Counted from the first letter of the stretch, positions 12,181 to 23,884 are shown. The stretch: 64,000 nucleotides of DNA from Apostichopus japonicus (GCF_037975245.1 NC_092562.1:10643001-10707000), one strand, 5' to 3'. Numbers and translations are program-made. The notes: a model not told the origin generated them from the sequence alone.

Positions 12181-12900
12181 AATTTACATGAGGCAGCACT
12201 AACACCCTTAAAAAAAAATTTCAACACAATATTGTCAAACTTGCATCGTGAGTATTGATAACTTTCTATTGAATGTGAAGAAAGTGCAGTCCTCATGATT
12301 ATCAAAATATAAAGAAATACAATTAGCTACAGGGAATGCTACAACATCTTTTAACTTCTGCTTTTGATTTCACAAATACTAAATCATTACTCATAAATGT
12401 AGCTTACATCAGTCATTAAAACAACTGTCTTCCCCAACAAGCAATCGTATTCACATGAGTTCTACTTTTACAAACCATGTTTGCAAGGCCATAAATTGGG
12501 GATCGTCTGAATTTTAAATTTAACAACTTCTCATCAAACTTCTTTGATGAATCCATCTAAAAAAAATATTGCCCTCAAATTATATCCAAAGAAGGAACAC
12601 ATTCATGATATCATTCACAGAAATTAATTTGAATTCTTAATTTTTAATGAAATTTTGTAAAGATACTGAGTTGTTCAGATGGTTCCTATTTGAGTACTGA
12701 CAATTGCCTCTTAATCTTTAAAACATCTTAGAATCAACAAATGAATAGATTTAGTTTTATAAGAAATAAAATATTCCTGTTATGGCATAGTCAATGAATT
12801 AGTATCCTTTATATACAGCTACATAGCATATCAATGCATGAAATAATGGTCACAACTGATCTAATCTTGTAATATAGTCCATAGAGTCTTCATTTAATCC
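12181..12900. other. Region downstream of the RPTP stop codon
   Basis: AT-rich; it probably includes the 3' untranslated region of the receptor. No clear AATAAA was recognised on the minus strand close to the stop. Confidence 0.45.
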
Positions 12901-12909
12901 AGCTCCATC

Positions 12910-12984
12910 TTAGAAGACAACAGTATACTCATCTGGGTTGTTAAGATGATCTCTAAGATGCTCATAACACAGAAGGTATTCATC
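12910..12984 (-). CDS. Terminal exon of RPTP
   Basis: It encodes DEYLLCYEHLRDHLNNPDEY, then TVVF and TAA. It completes the last helix of D2 (QTQDEYLLCYEHL). The acceptor is ...TTCCCAG. I saw no clear polyadenylation signal close downstream. Confidence 0.93.
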   Translation of the reverse strand, partial: DEYLLCYEHLRDHLNNPDEYTVVF

Positions 12985-13570
12985 CTGGGAATGAAAGGAA
13001 AATGGACAACTGCTAAAAACATCTACTTAAAATGGAATGCCACAATATACTGTACCTACACAGCCACATTTACTCTAAAGGTCTGTATTGACCTCATGAT
13101 GTGAACTCATTTTCAACCTTAGCTACAAACGAAGCAGTCAAAGCAATACCATTAATGATTTTCATTATCATATCCTAATCAGGGTATATCACTCAGAATG
13201 ATCTGGTCACATTTAGCCCAACCAATCAATAACATGAAAATTGTCATACTTATTGAGATACATATATTCATATAAAACATGTCACATATATATAATAGAG
13301 TACATCAATACCTTAACATTGTCACAAACTATGTCACATGTAATGAGATAGGTATGTATGTATAAATATGTCACATATATTTATGATGGAGTAAACCAAT
13401 AAACCTAATCTAGCAAAGGTACAGTTTCAGGTAATCTGTCTCTACAATAAAGATAAGTTTGATTCACTAATCCCCCCACCCCCCCCCCTTCACAGCAGGT
13501 TTAACATAAATGTCTTATGTCAGATAGGTAGATTCAGTTAAGTGACAATCAATCATCTTCTTATACAAAC

Positions 13571-13706
13571 CTGTGTCTGGACTGCCTTAGGACATTGCTT
13601 CCGTAGTTTATTCAAAGTTTGAAATACATCAACAGTGCCCTCCTTATCAATCCTCTCTAGTTCAGAGATTACTGTGACATAGACAGCACTCAAACCAACT
13701 CCATTA
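13571..13706 (-). CDS. Phosphatase D2 exon (P-loop remainder)
   Basis: Across the junction the loop reads HCINGVGLSA. The catalytic Arg is Leu and the Ser after Cys is Ile. The exon continues VYVTVISELERID through VDVFQTLNKLRKQC to AVQTQ. The acceptor follows TCTCTTCTCTCAG and the donor is GTTTGT; phase 2-0. Confidence 0.93.
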
Positions 13707-13779
13707 CTGAGAGAAGAGAAGGGAAAAACAGACAGTTGATCAAACATCATGGAATAAATTTGTTTATTAGATCAGCTAC

Positions 13780-13980
13780 ATAATGTGTTTATGAACTACA
13801 GCTGGACCAGAGCATTTAGTTCTAATGTAATTGATGAATTCTCTGAGTGTTTACGAAGATTCGGTTTAACAGTTTATGATATAAATGCAATGTACTCAAA
13901 CCAGACTGGGGCCTTTAGTTCTGATGTATTTGATAAATTCTTTGATGGTTTACAATGATTCAGTTTAATAGACTATGATA
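13780..13980 (-). pseudogene. Two tandem broken copies of the D2 WPD/VHC exon end
   Basis: Two ~100-bp units lie directly downstream of exon 13986-14113. Each repeats its last ~60-70 coding bases (plus-strand core GCCTTTAGTTCTGATG) with growing divergence. They have stops or changes, and each is joined to the next without the exon's 5' half. They look like tandem duplications that decayed. Confidence 0.8.
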
Positions 13981-13985
13981 CATAC

Positions 13986-14113
13986 ATGCAATGTACCAAA
14001 GCTGGACCAGTGCCTTTAGTTCTGGTGTGTTTGATGAATTCTCTGAGTTTATGCACATCAGGTTTATTTCCAAGCCATCCATGGAAGGAGAAATGTTCCA
14101 CCAAAAGGGATTT
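13986..14113 (-). CDS. Phosphatase D2 exon (WPD region and VHC)
   Basis: It encodes KSLLVEHFSFHGWLGNK, then PDVHKLREFIKHTR, and ends ALVHC plus AT. The WPD region is W-L-G with no acid in the usual place. The Cys is kept and the junction codon makes the next residue Ile. The donor is GTATGT, phase 2 out. Confidence 0.9.
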
Positions 14114-14663
14114 CTGAAACATTAAACATAAGTGTATGCACTTTTCAATTAAATGTAAATGTGTGAAATTAATGTGACAAGATGTTATGCTTAATTTTTG
14201 TATTAAAAGTTTGATAAATTTAAGCGAGATATTATATTTTATTGCAATGTGTTTATTTATCTGTAATGAGAATACTCCTTCAAAAAATATATAGTTAAAG
14301 GTATTAGCCCATTCCCACACATAGAAATGTAAAAGAAATAAGTATAAAATCAACCACAGAAAACTGATTGGAAAATAATGACCAAATTTGATGGACCAAG
14401 TTTAATTAATTTCACATTTTGCATTAAATTGTTCAGAGTAATGAAAACGTTTCTTTTACAGTTGTTTCCAATAAACAGTGGTCAGAAATCAAACTGCTGA
14501 ACACAGGCATGCACACCCATGACGTACCGCTTGTTATATGAATGAGTCGTAATAAATAGAGAATTTTATGTGAAAGTATTCTTTGGCTACGAAATACGCA
14601 AATGATACCATGATATTGACACACAAGAACAGCACATAATTATTTTCCTAACTAGTTATATAC

Positions 14664-14798
14664 CTGAGATCTTTTATGTTTGACTTCAAACTGTCTCCTG
14701 GTGAACACATCACTTTCTTCAATCTTCTTACAAATCACAGTCATCAGACCATTAGAAGCGACTGCATTGTTGCCATTAGGCCAATAAACAGTTAGAGA
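14664..14798 (-). CDS. Phosphatase D2 exon (YWP)
   Basis: It encodes SLTVYWPNGNNAVASNG, then LMTVICKK and FTRRQFEVKHKRSQ. YWP is conserved. The acceptor is ...GTTTTACAG and the donor GTATAT; phase 0-0. Confidence 0.93.
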
Positions 14799-16167
14799 CT
14801 GTAAAACAGAAAGGAGAGAAGTTATTAAACTACTCATTAAATATATAGGAAAGAGTAATACTAATAAAAAACACATGTACTGTCACCCCATCATTATGAC
14901 TTACCGTAAATTTGTAATATTATTTATTTCATTTTTAGATGTTTCAATAAAACTATGACATTATGTGATTAAGGTGTGGTTCTCATTGTTCTTCACACCA
15001 TCTTTAAAGCCAAGTGGGTACTCCTTATAATAAATATTAACTAATTTTGTAAAAGTCAGTCCTATGATATAGGTCTTTTACAAATACTTCCAAAAGACAA
15101 AATGCACTTTTAATCTACTGTTGTCATTAACCTCTATAGTTTCCACATTTTATAACATTGAATTACTCATGTAGCAGCTGGTGAATGGATTTGTCTCACA
15201 GTACACACGGTGGAAAGCACCTCATGGACTGTAGTAGAGTGAAAAAAAGTTAGTTTCATGTCTTTCTGGAGAAAATCGATTAATCTTTTGAAATAATAGC
15301 TATCTTGGCTATATGAAATAATGGGATATGGTTCTCAAATACAAGCTTCTGAATAAAAACTCAAAACATTAGTACTTGCATATTTTCAAAACATGTTAGG
15401 ATGATAATTTTGCAAGTATATTTTAAGTATATATTTCTACTAGCTGCTATTTAATACACACTGTGAAAACTGTGGTGTTTGGCTTTGAATTCTAACAAAC
15501 AAACAACAACATAATAATCTTCAATGTAGCACAAACCCAACTTCTTAGATTAATAAATCAACAATTCAAGGATTTAGAAAATGATTTAAATGTCAAGGAT
15601 GACTATGAAATTGTAAACTTAGTTTGGAGAAAGATCAGAAATGTTTTGAACTGTCTACAGTACTAAGTTACTTTAGATGATTGGTTGACCAACGTGGTTT
15701 AGAGATGCATTTTTGCCAAAAGTTTCTTCCCCTCTCTATCTTTCTCGAACACTATCCCTTAAACATCAAGTAAGTTGCAGGAAATATCAAAAAGGCAGTA
15801 ACAACTTTCAACTAATTGTGAGTTAGTGATACAAAATGCATTCAACAGACTTCACACATGCAGGACTAATTGGTTTCTTTTAAGTTAGGAAAACACTTCT
15901 AAAGTTTCTGCATATTCTTTGTGTTTAAAGTATTGAGCATGTAAGCTCTTTAATTTTTAAATAAATGTAATTCATATGAGCTTGTGTGTAGCAATATAAA
16001 CATTTATGATACCATATCAATATATTGTGAATTATTCTCTACATATGCTGTTGAAGTTATGTAAGTCAGGTGGTATGGGAGTTAATGCAACTCTTGATTA
16101 ACACTCAAATATTCTGCAAGCTTCAAACACTAACCTGTGCAAAACATGCTTCTTATTAGACACCTAC
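14799..16167. other. RPTP intron, nothing recognised
   Basis: 1.37 kb of AT-rich intron in D2 without an identifiable element. Confidence 0.5.
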
Positions 16168-16299
16168 CTCATCAGAATCATCTATGGTGTTCAACATTAC
16201 AATAGATGTGCAGTCGTAATCAAAGACCAGTCTCCAAATATCTTCTACGGTTGAGGCTAGAGGTGATTGGGTCATTATAAACCCCCTCTGTGAAATGCC
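16168..16299 (-). CDS. Phosphatase D2 exon
   Basis: It encodes [17 protein letters not shown], then [18 protein letters not shown]. It aligns to the F(I/V)xTQxPLxxTVxDFWRLV segment typical of RPTP second domains. The acceptor is ...ATTTTCAG and the donor GTAGGT; phase 0-0. Confidence 0.94.
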
Positions 16300-16553
16300 C
16301 TGAAAATATGTATGTTTAATGGTCATTACTAGTTACAGCGATCTGGGATATACATTTCAAACATCTTGTTAATGCAATGAACAAAATACAACTTAGTATC
16401 TACATATGTTCTAAGGTTCCACATCTTGCAGGAGAAGTTTCAATAATTATATCTGATGCATATGCATATAAGAAATGTTTCCACAAAATAAAAATCAGCT
16501 TTTAGATTAGATATAAAGTAGTTAGAGACCAGATAGGTACATTAAACACAAAC

Positions 16554-16633
16554 CTTGGCAAAAGTAGCATTGATGTAATCATTGGAACCAAATAAGTTGC
16601 TTGGGGATTTCAAGACTGGTCTGAAATTGTCCA
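16554..16633 (-). CDS. Phosphatase D2 exon (DYINATF)
   Basis: It encodes V-DNFRPVLKSPSNLFGSN, then DYINATFAK. It keeps the DYINA(S/T) motif, while the usual YD(R/H)xRV is VDNFRPV. The acceptor is ...TTTTTACAG and the donor GTTTGT; phase 1-0. Confidence 0.93.
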
Positions 16634-16770
16634 CTGTAAAAAGAGTAATATGGAAATTTCAATAATGGCAATAACCTACCATCAATTACTAAATTGGGGT
16701 GACAATTTATTGAACCATGTTACAAACTTATGTTTTGTTACACAACTAAAATTTAATGACAGTAGCTCAC

Positions 16771-16870
16771 CTGGAAGGAGATCAGGGAACCTGTTCTTAT
16801 GATTATTCTCAGATGAATTCCCTGCTAGGGTTGCCAAGTCCTCCTGATGTTTGGTAGTTTCTTGCAAAAT
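16771..16870 (-). CDS. Phosphatase D2 N-terminal exon
   Basis: It encodes ILQETTKHQEDLATLAGNSS, then NNHKNRFPDLLP-(V). KNRFPDLLP is the KNRYxxILP motif of the second domain. The acceptor follows a T-rich tract ending TTTTAG and the donor is GTGAGC; phase 0-1. Confidence 0.93.
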
Positions 16871-17108
16871 CTAAAAAAAATCATGCATGAATTATTTTTA
16901 GATTAATACACATTGACTATGCTCATCATGTAATATTGCCTACTTTTCTAATTGAATACCAAATTACTGATATATTAATACATCATAAAGTAGTACACCA
17001 CTAATTAATACAACATATATTAATTAATTACACCATATGGTAATACAACATATTTAGTATAACACTTAAAACAATCTATTGTTAATCATCATTCAGTAAA
17101 ACACCGAC

Positions 17109-17237
17109 CTGGAATTCCTTCTTGCATTTCGCCTTCATTGCTGAGAGGTCAAGGTTCTTGAGTTGATCACATGACATCTGAGAGTCTGGAGACAACATGG
17201 CTTCCAACAAAGCATCAAAGATGAACAGATACTGGAG
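17109..17237 (-). CDS. Phosphatase D1 last exon (Q-loop)
   Basis: It encodes LQYLFIFDALLEAMLSPDS, then a D1-D2 linker ending KKEFQ. In active enzymes this is QTEDQYIFIHDALLEA. Here, with the previous exon, it reads VLTKLQYLF: the first Gln is lost and the second kept. The acceptor is ...AATGTTAG and the donor GTCGGT; phase 0-0. Confidence 0.93.
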
Positions 17238-17365
17238 CTAACATTGAAAAGAAGCATATTGAGCTCATCTAATGTACAGAATTCTAGAGACTAATTGTCC
17301 TCCTATAAACTTATTCAGTATTTCCTGACCATCAATTCTTACATGTGACACAATTATATCATAGA

Positions 17366-17402
17366 TACTAGTAATGAATATACCAGTAGCACCAACACTA
17401 TT
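17366..17402 (-). pseudogene. Short copy of the D1 P-loop exon start
   Basis: About 37 bp in the intron just downstream repeats the exon 17562 start (plus-strand ACCAGTAGCACCAACAC core). On the minus strand it reads NSVGATGIFI after a TAG. It is too short to be an exon. Confidence 0.65.
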
Positions 17403-17426
17403 ACTCTATGTATCAAATATACTTAC

Positions 17427-17562
17427 TTTTGTCAGTACCATGTTCACCCTGTCTTTTCTCATTCCTTCTATGACATCAAAGACACTGACTTCCTTCTTGG
17501 TTTTAATGACATCCATCAGATCATAAAGACCAATGAACACACCAGTAGCACCAACACCATTA
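17427..17562 (-). CDS. Phosphatase D1 exon (P-loop remainder)
   Basis: Across the junction the signature reads HCSNGVGATG, where active PTPs have HCSAGVGRTG. The invariant Arg is Ala. The exon goes on with VFIGLYDLMDVI, VSVFDVIEGMR and MVLTK. The acceptor is ...TTTTTGAG and the donor GTAAGT; phase 2-0. Confidence 0.95.
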
Positions 17563-17755
17563 CTCAAAAAGGAAAACGAGAGATAAAAAATTAATATATT
17601 TTTCAACCATTGAAATTTCTTGTCCTCACGGAACTTTATAGGAAACTAAATGACCTCAATGAGAACATCCTGAATGAGTCTGTATTAAATAGTTAAAAGA
17701 GGAATGTGAAATATTCTGGGATTAAACATTTCTGTTTCCACTCTGGTGGTCTTAC

Positions 17756-17904
17756 CTACAATGGACCAATAAATGTTTGCCTCCTTTCTGATGATTCTTG
17801 ATCTGTTTGATGACAGAGATGAGGTCAGCAGGCTCAGAAGGAACACCTCCATACTTCCAGCAAGGAATCTCATACTGTCTTACTGTAAGGACTTTCCCAT
17901 TACC
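17756..17904 (-). CDS. Phosphatase D1 exon (WPD loop and VHC)
   Basis: It encodes GNGKVLTVRQYEIPCWKYGG, then VPSEPADLISVIKQI, and ends LLVHC plus AG. The WPD loop reads W-K-Y-G-G-V-P instead of W-P-D-H-G-V-P, so the general acid Asp is missing. The catalytic Cys of the P-loop is present and its loop continues in the next exon. The donor is GTAAGA, phase 2 out. Confidence 0.95.
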
Positions 17905-18369
17905 CTGATGTAACAATGTAATAAATAACACACAAGTGAAGCAGCAAATAGTCAACATTGTATTACATGAATCTTAAGAGATCTATACTGTAAACAACAC
18001 AGCCATGGGGGATGGCAACAAATAAAATCTTAATTCATTCACTGTAAAATATTCTTCTTTCATTCTCTTCATCATCATGAGAGACAAAACAAGAATGACA
18101 AATGACAGAATTAAGGAAGTAATAATTAAATAAGTCAATTAATCAACCTATTATTTAAATCAAATAGAAATAACACCTCGGATTCTGTAGATGGTGCTCC
18201 TCTACAACACAAGTAACACAAGTACACTAGTATGTAAAATAGTCAATCTGTTTGATTGTCTCATAAGGGGTACAATAATTTAAAAAAAAATTAAAATGAT
18301 AAACATTTGCTTCCTCCTTAAGTGCCTTTTATTGACTAGTTGTACCCTATACATAGCTAACTATAACAT

Positions 18370-18545
18370 CTGAGATATTTGCCATTCATTTCCTTAAGGT
18401 GTGCATTCTGAGAGCTGTTTGACTGCATCAGCAGGACTGCTGTTCTTGCCTATAACAGGTGTAATAAATAAAATCGGAGCAAATGCATAGGTAAGTAGTA
18501 ACAGGCCTTCCTTGGAAACATTCATTTCTCTTAAATAACAATGCT
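18370..18545 (-). pseudogene. Relics of the D1 YWP exon in the following intron
   Basis: The minus-strand reading AVLLMQSNSSQNAHLKEMN, near 18385-18440, resembles the TVLLMKTTAFRSYILREMN end of exon 19580-19708. A second piece near 18510-18545 repeats the same exon end (its plus-strand sequence matches 19577-19600). Neither has a good donor, and I see no open exon. Read as degenerate exon duplications; the match is moderate. Confidence 0.55.
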
Positions 18546-19579
18546 ATGCGTTGCACAGAAATAAAAAAATGGCGAATAACATCGTGGAAATGTATATGAT
18601 TCTTAAATAATTTTAACACAAGAGATAACAGACTAAAGAAACAAACAGCTTGATATTGTTAAATGATCTGAAGTTATTATCACAGGGCAATGTCACCAAA
18701 TCCAAATCCAGTTAATTACACATTCATAGCCACCAAGGATTAGAATATGGTTTGTCAGACAATATTGACAACTAATTGATGGCATCCTAACAAAGTATTA
18801 GGTTCTAATGCTGCTATATCGTATAATTTATAACAATTCAAGCAAGCATCTTATTTTGATTATTATGTGGAAAGGAGAATAAACAACAGCAACACTGGTT
18901 ACTTATAAAACTATCTCTTTGTTCTGAATATTTTAAAACATAATATTGAAGCGTAACTATACAATTGCCATGCTGTCATGCGATAAAAATGAAGGTTATA
19001 GTCTGTTTTGGTTATTAAAGTGAACATAATCTTATTCAAGTAGAATCTACAATTAGGAGTGCTAAGCACATTATTGGCACAGGTCTGCCATCTCTCCACT
19101 TTACTAGGTGCAAGCATTGAAATATCTTCAATTCATTTTGAAAGATGATTCACACCCAGGTAATGGAAATCACAAATATTTTTGTTCTAGAAATAGACTT
19201 TGATACAATAAGGGTTCCTTGAGAATTACAGATAGTTTCTATCATTCGAGTGTTAAGATTTTTTATAGGCACCAAACATGGTAATATTTAGTCTTAGCAT
19301 TAACCCATATCTGGTTGTACATATTTGTATTATTGTATTTTTAAAATTGGTTCAATAAATAAATATCAAATTTTGATGATACAGCCTCTGTGAATTTTGT
19401 AATGACATTTGTCCAAACATAAACATAATACGGCAAACAATCACTTCATATTAATGTGTCCTATGATTATTTACTAATCAACAGGACCTTATTACTAAAT
19501 ACTCACAGACAAATGATATATAGTTTTCTTTTGTGGATATGAGTTTGATTTATATTCATCATAAAATATTAAGTCATAC

Positions 19580-19708
19580 CTTGATAACATTCATTTCTCT
19601 GAGTATGTAGCTTCTGAAGGCTGTTGTCTTCATCAACAGTACTGTGATAGCACCATATTTCTGGCTTGTATTGACCTTGTGTGGCCAGTATTGTGCATCC
19701 TTTGAATG
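19580..19708 (-). CDS. Phosphatase D1 exon (YWP)
   Basis: It encodes HSKDAQYWPHKVNTSQKYG, then AITVLLMKTTAF, then REMNVIK. It matches the CxxYWP region and following strands of PTP domains. The acceptor is ...CAACAG and the donor GTATGA; phase 0-0. Confidence 0.94.
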
Positions 19709-19872
19709 CTGTTGTTATTGAAATAAAAATATAAAAATATGCAGAAATGCAAACATGTTACATCATATTGATCTGCTATGGTCTTGACAATGTTAGTGCG
19801 GATCAACACATCTCTCTCTTATTGCCGTGTTTTGTTGTTGCTTGGTTTGTTTTCATCGTTTCACATTTACTC

Positions 19873-19876
<4 letters not shown>

Positions 19877-19946
<70 letters not shown>

Positions 19947-19990
19947 TATATATCAAATATATATATATATCTCATATATATATATGTATA
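19877..19990. repeat. TA dinucleotide microsatellite
   Basis: About 30 or more TA units, with interruptions toward the right. It lies inside an intron next to a D1 exon donor; the long IYIYIY reading frame there is an artefact. Confidence 0.95.
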
Positions 19991-20012
19991 TCTCAATCCA
20001 TGTAATGTTTAC

Positions 20013-20110
20013 CTGCCCGGTTCCATCTTTATCTACCAGGGTTACCATTGTCTCTACATCTTCCTTCCAAACCATCCTCCAGAAATCATCCTTTGTACCT
20101 TCCCTTGGTC
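20013..20110 (-). CDS. Phosphatase D1 exon (DFWRMVW)
   Basis: It encodes G-PREGTKDDFWRMVW, then KEDVETMVTLVDKDGTGQ, the conserved FWxMVW motif. The acceptor is ...TTCTGAAG and the donor GTAAAC; phase 1-0. A long TA microsatellite lies just beyond the donor (19877-19990). Confidence 0.95.
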
Positions 20111-21073
20111 CTTCAGAACAGTAAGAAATATTACAGGAATATAAAAAATGTTAAAACAGCTGGTTATGAAGATCAATGATTTAAACATCAATCTTCCAGT
20201 AACTACCAAAATATTTCCTTATTTTATCAAGTACTATTTTAAAGAGAAAATCACCAGTAACCACACAAAAGGAATCATTTCATTTAAGAAATAGACAGTC
20301 CTACAAAAAGGCAGGAAAAAGCAGATAAAAAAAATATTGTCAGCCTACATGAACATTCCATCAAGAAATATAAAACAAGGCTGTTGATATGTTGCAAACT
20401 TTTTTACAGTGTTTCAAACAGCCAATATTGAAGATAAACAGTTGTAAAAAGGTGGGTCAACTTATTTATGTTAACATTGGATAAAATAGTGGCTTATAGG
20501 AAAGGAAACAGGTACAGAAATCAGTCTGTTGCTGATCAACACTGAATTTAATAACATATGGTATGATAAACGATATTATCCTGACTTTTATGAATCTAGT
20601 GACTCCAAATACCAAGACAGAGGCAAGGAAGCTTCAAGAACAAAACCTTAAAACAAATTGCTTTTATTATAACAGCTTTTTATTTTATAATATATTTTTT
20701 TCTAATGAAAATAATGCTCGACACTTTATCTGTCCAATCTACTAGATTAGAACCGCAAGTTTTGTAGATGATTACTTTACGATTTTTAACAAGCATTTGT
20801 CCAAAATAGCTCAGAATCTATGTATCAAGAATGTGCAAACCTAAAGAAAAAGAGCAGAAACATTTTTTTGACACAGTTTGTGCTGTACAAACACATGGTA
20901 TTTAATTGAGGCAATAATTCAAACAAGTCTTCCTAGAAGAACATCAACTTAGACATATCCTTGTACAATGATGTTCGTCTAATAAAGAGTACAAGCTCAG
21001 AATGAATGTTTAGCAAACGATCAATATATTCAGATATTCCCACAAATGCTAAGTTATAACGAGCTATACACAC

Positions 21074-21110
21074 CTTGTGCTGCTATGAACGAGACCTTCC
21101 CTTGGTGGTT
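21074..21110 (-). CDS. Phosphatase D1 exon (FIAAQG)
   Basis: A micro-exon of 37 bp encoding NHQGKVSFIAAQ-G, the conserved FIA(A/T)QGP motif. The acceptor is ...CATTACAG and the donor GTGTGT; phase 0-1. It is flanked by long introns (2.8 kb upstream, 1.0 kb downstream). Confidence 0.93.
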
Positions 21111-23884
21111 CTGTAATGAGTCAAGATGTATTGCAGTTTTATACACATCTTATTCAATGAGGAGAACAATTTAGAGCTTTCGAAAATGTTAAACAAATTT
21201 GAATACTTAGTTATCTCCTGGTAACCAACAGTTTTCTAATACAAATTTGGATCTTCTAGATCTCCTGTCCTATACTGTATTGAAATATTCACAGACTAGT
21301 TTATTTTGTAAACCAGTTTAAATTCTGACCGAAGTCTAAGCAGTGAAAATAGAACAGCTATAGTATTACTGTTGGCATCCCAACAAATCCCATTCTACGT
21401 GAGTGACAGTAACATATCCCTGGTTTGTCAGTGGACATGTTTGACAGAAATTACTTATTTATCAGTGTGGACGTAATCTGGCACCACCCTTCTCTCCTCC
21501 CCTCACCCCCACCCCCACAAACACCTTAGAATAGGTTTCTACAATTTTGTTTCCTTAGTCCGCTAAATGATCATTAGTAATTGGCAAGATTTGAGCCAAG
21601 AGATTACAATTTTCTGCTATGGACATTTCAAATAACTATTGTGTACACTTTCCACATCAAACATAAATGATAGCTGTCCTGTATCATGTGGGTTACTTCA
21701 TATACAAATCTGAACAACAATGGGCTTCTTTTGATCTTTGTTTTCTAAATTCTCAATTCATGTTTAAGGCATACATTACACAGGGAATAAGTATATTCAC
21801 CCTCGTATACACGTAAGTCCCTTATTTAATGAATAGTACTTACTTATTCCACTCTATGCTACTTGCTGTATAAGTTATCATCCCTCATATCAGTATATTA
21901 AGAGATTTAATGTTTCTATCTGCAGGAAACATGTAAACTTGCACCGGAATTATAATAGAGCGTTATTCATTCATACTTGATAATATTCTCAAATCTGATT
22001 GGCCCGTCGATATCAGCACCTTGCATTAACCTATGGATAATGCAGGGTATACTCAATGGCGGATTAATAGAAGATGCAAATAGAAAATGGTATCTCGTTA
22101 AGCTTAATCCAGATCCAAGTTTTCTGCCCAGGCTAGTTCAAAGTTAGTTCAAACAAAGTATGGTATAGCAACAAGCTCCTTCGGTGTTAACACCCCTTGG
22201 CGAAATGATCACTAAATTGAGCAAGCTAGCTTTCAGCATAATGACCATAGGGTAGGTTCAACAACATTTACCATGCTGGTATAAATGTGCATATAATTGC
22301 ATTAAGTGGTCACCTAGGAAAAAAGGCCTAACGATCCTGATAAGATCGTGCCTATTTTCGTGTGATCAAATGTTAAAGCAATTGCACTACACAAAAGTTA
22401 GCTGCTTGTTCAAGAACTTTTCTTGATGGAATTGTTCAAGTGTTTATGACCCAAAATTAACTATATAGCTTAGCACAGTATATTGTGTACTGTACTAAGT
22501 ACTTATCCATTGTACACAATGGCCATAGTGTCAATTCATGTTCATATGCTATGCTTGGACACAGGCATAGTATGCCCTGCATCAGATCGTTATGCTGTAC
22601 AAAATAGTGTTGTTCAATGCATAGGCTAATTATTGTCATTCTTGTTATTATATTTGTGCAATAACATGTTTTGAGACTTTGCTGTTATTATTTACCTTCA
22701 AAACGTTTGTTATTAAATTGTAACATTCCGAGATGAAAACTAACATTTATTTAGTGCTCTGTAGCAATGAACCGGGTTTAATGAAAAGTCTACCCTGCAT
22801 TAATTGCAGGACAATGAACTCAAGAGCTGTAGGCCGAGTACATCCAGCGATAGTTATATCCCTGTTCATGCATTACCATGAGATAATTGCATGGTAGACC
22901 ATTGATTAACCCATAATACTTGCAATGATAGCTGTTGTACCCAAAGTAATACCTTGCGACCAGAAATACACCATATTGTGCTTTACAATAGCAAACTTCT
23001 AGGCAATGACAATGTTACTATGTATATGACATATTTCAATCACATCTGTGGACTATAACAAAGACAAATTGCAACAGTGACTTGTAAACATACAACATGG
23101 TATTGTTAATTCAGCCCATCACCAGCATACCTGCAGAGACTTGCAATGTCAGATATTTAAAGACAAATAAAAACTGAGACATTAACCCGAACCAGGTTTA
23201 CTTTATTGAGTATAATCACTAAAGGACTGTAATTATATTACAAAGAAGAAAAATGTTTTTATATTGAAAAGGAAAATTTTGCTGCAAAGTCTGTTGCTAT
23301 TCTTAGGAGTAAACAAGTTACACATTGCTATTATATTGCTGGTCAGTTATCCTACATCTCTTTTTGTTTTTAAATCAAATATGAAATTGCTAATAAAGAA
23401 TTAATTTCTATCTCATAAAAAGATATTGACTCTGATAAAACACATGGGCACTAATAAATGACATTGATGCTTTCAGCAAGGAAGATTTGATGCGGTTATC
23501 TAATGATTGATAACTATCTTTGTATGAGAGAGTATTCACATTATATTATGTTTAAGACTTAAATGTTTTTCTTTTACATTGAAGCCAGTTGTAGTGGCTA
23601 CTGTAGATGATTTACTATTAACCAATCACTAAACTTATTTCAAGATGGAATTAAAATAGAATTAGTGGAACCAAACAGCATCTCTTTCTTACAACAACAG
23701 AGCTCCAGGAAGTCTCTACTAGCTTTAAACAGCATCATAAAGTATGGAGTTGAGACACTCTGTTAACATTTCTATGGCAGCTATTCTACAGAATTGTCTA
23801 AAGCAGCTAGGAAATAGAGCAGCAGGAAGAGTTGCCTCCATGTGACTGTTTAAAAGCAGCAGCTATATTTTACAGTAGAATTAC
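21111..23884. other. RPTP intron with a possible foldback element
   Basis: A 2.8-kb intron. Near 22036-22050 it has AATGCAGGGTA and near 22790-22800 the inverted TACCCTGCATT. These could be arms of a non-autonomous element of roughly 1 kb (about 21955-22930). Otherwise unremarkable. Confidence 0.35.

Noticed and set aside
19747-20124. 125-residue plus-strand ORF rich in IYIYIY
   Set aside because: It is a TA microsatellite reading frame overlapping a real minus-strand phosphatase exon.
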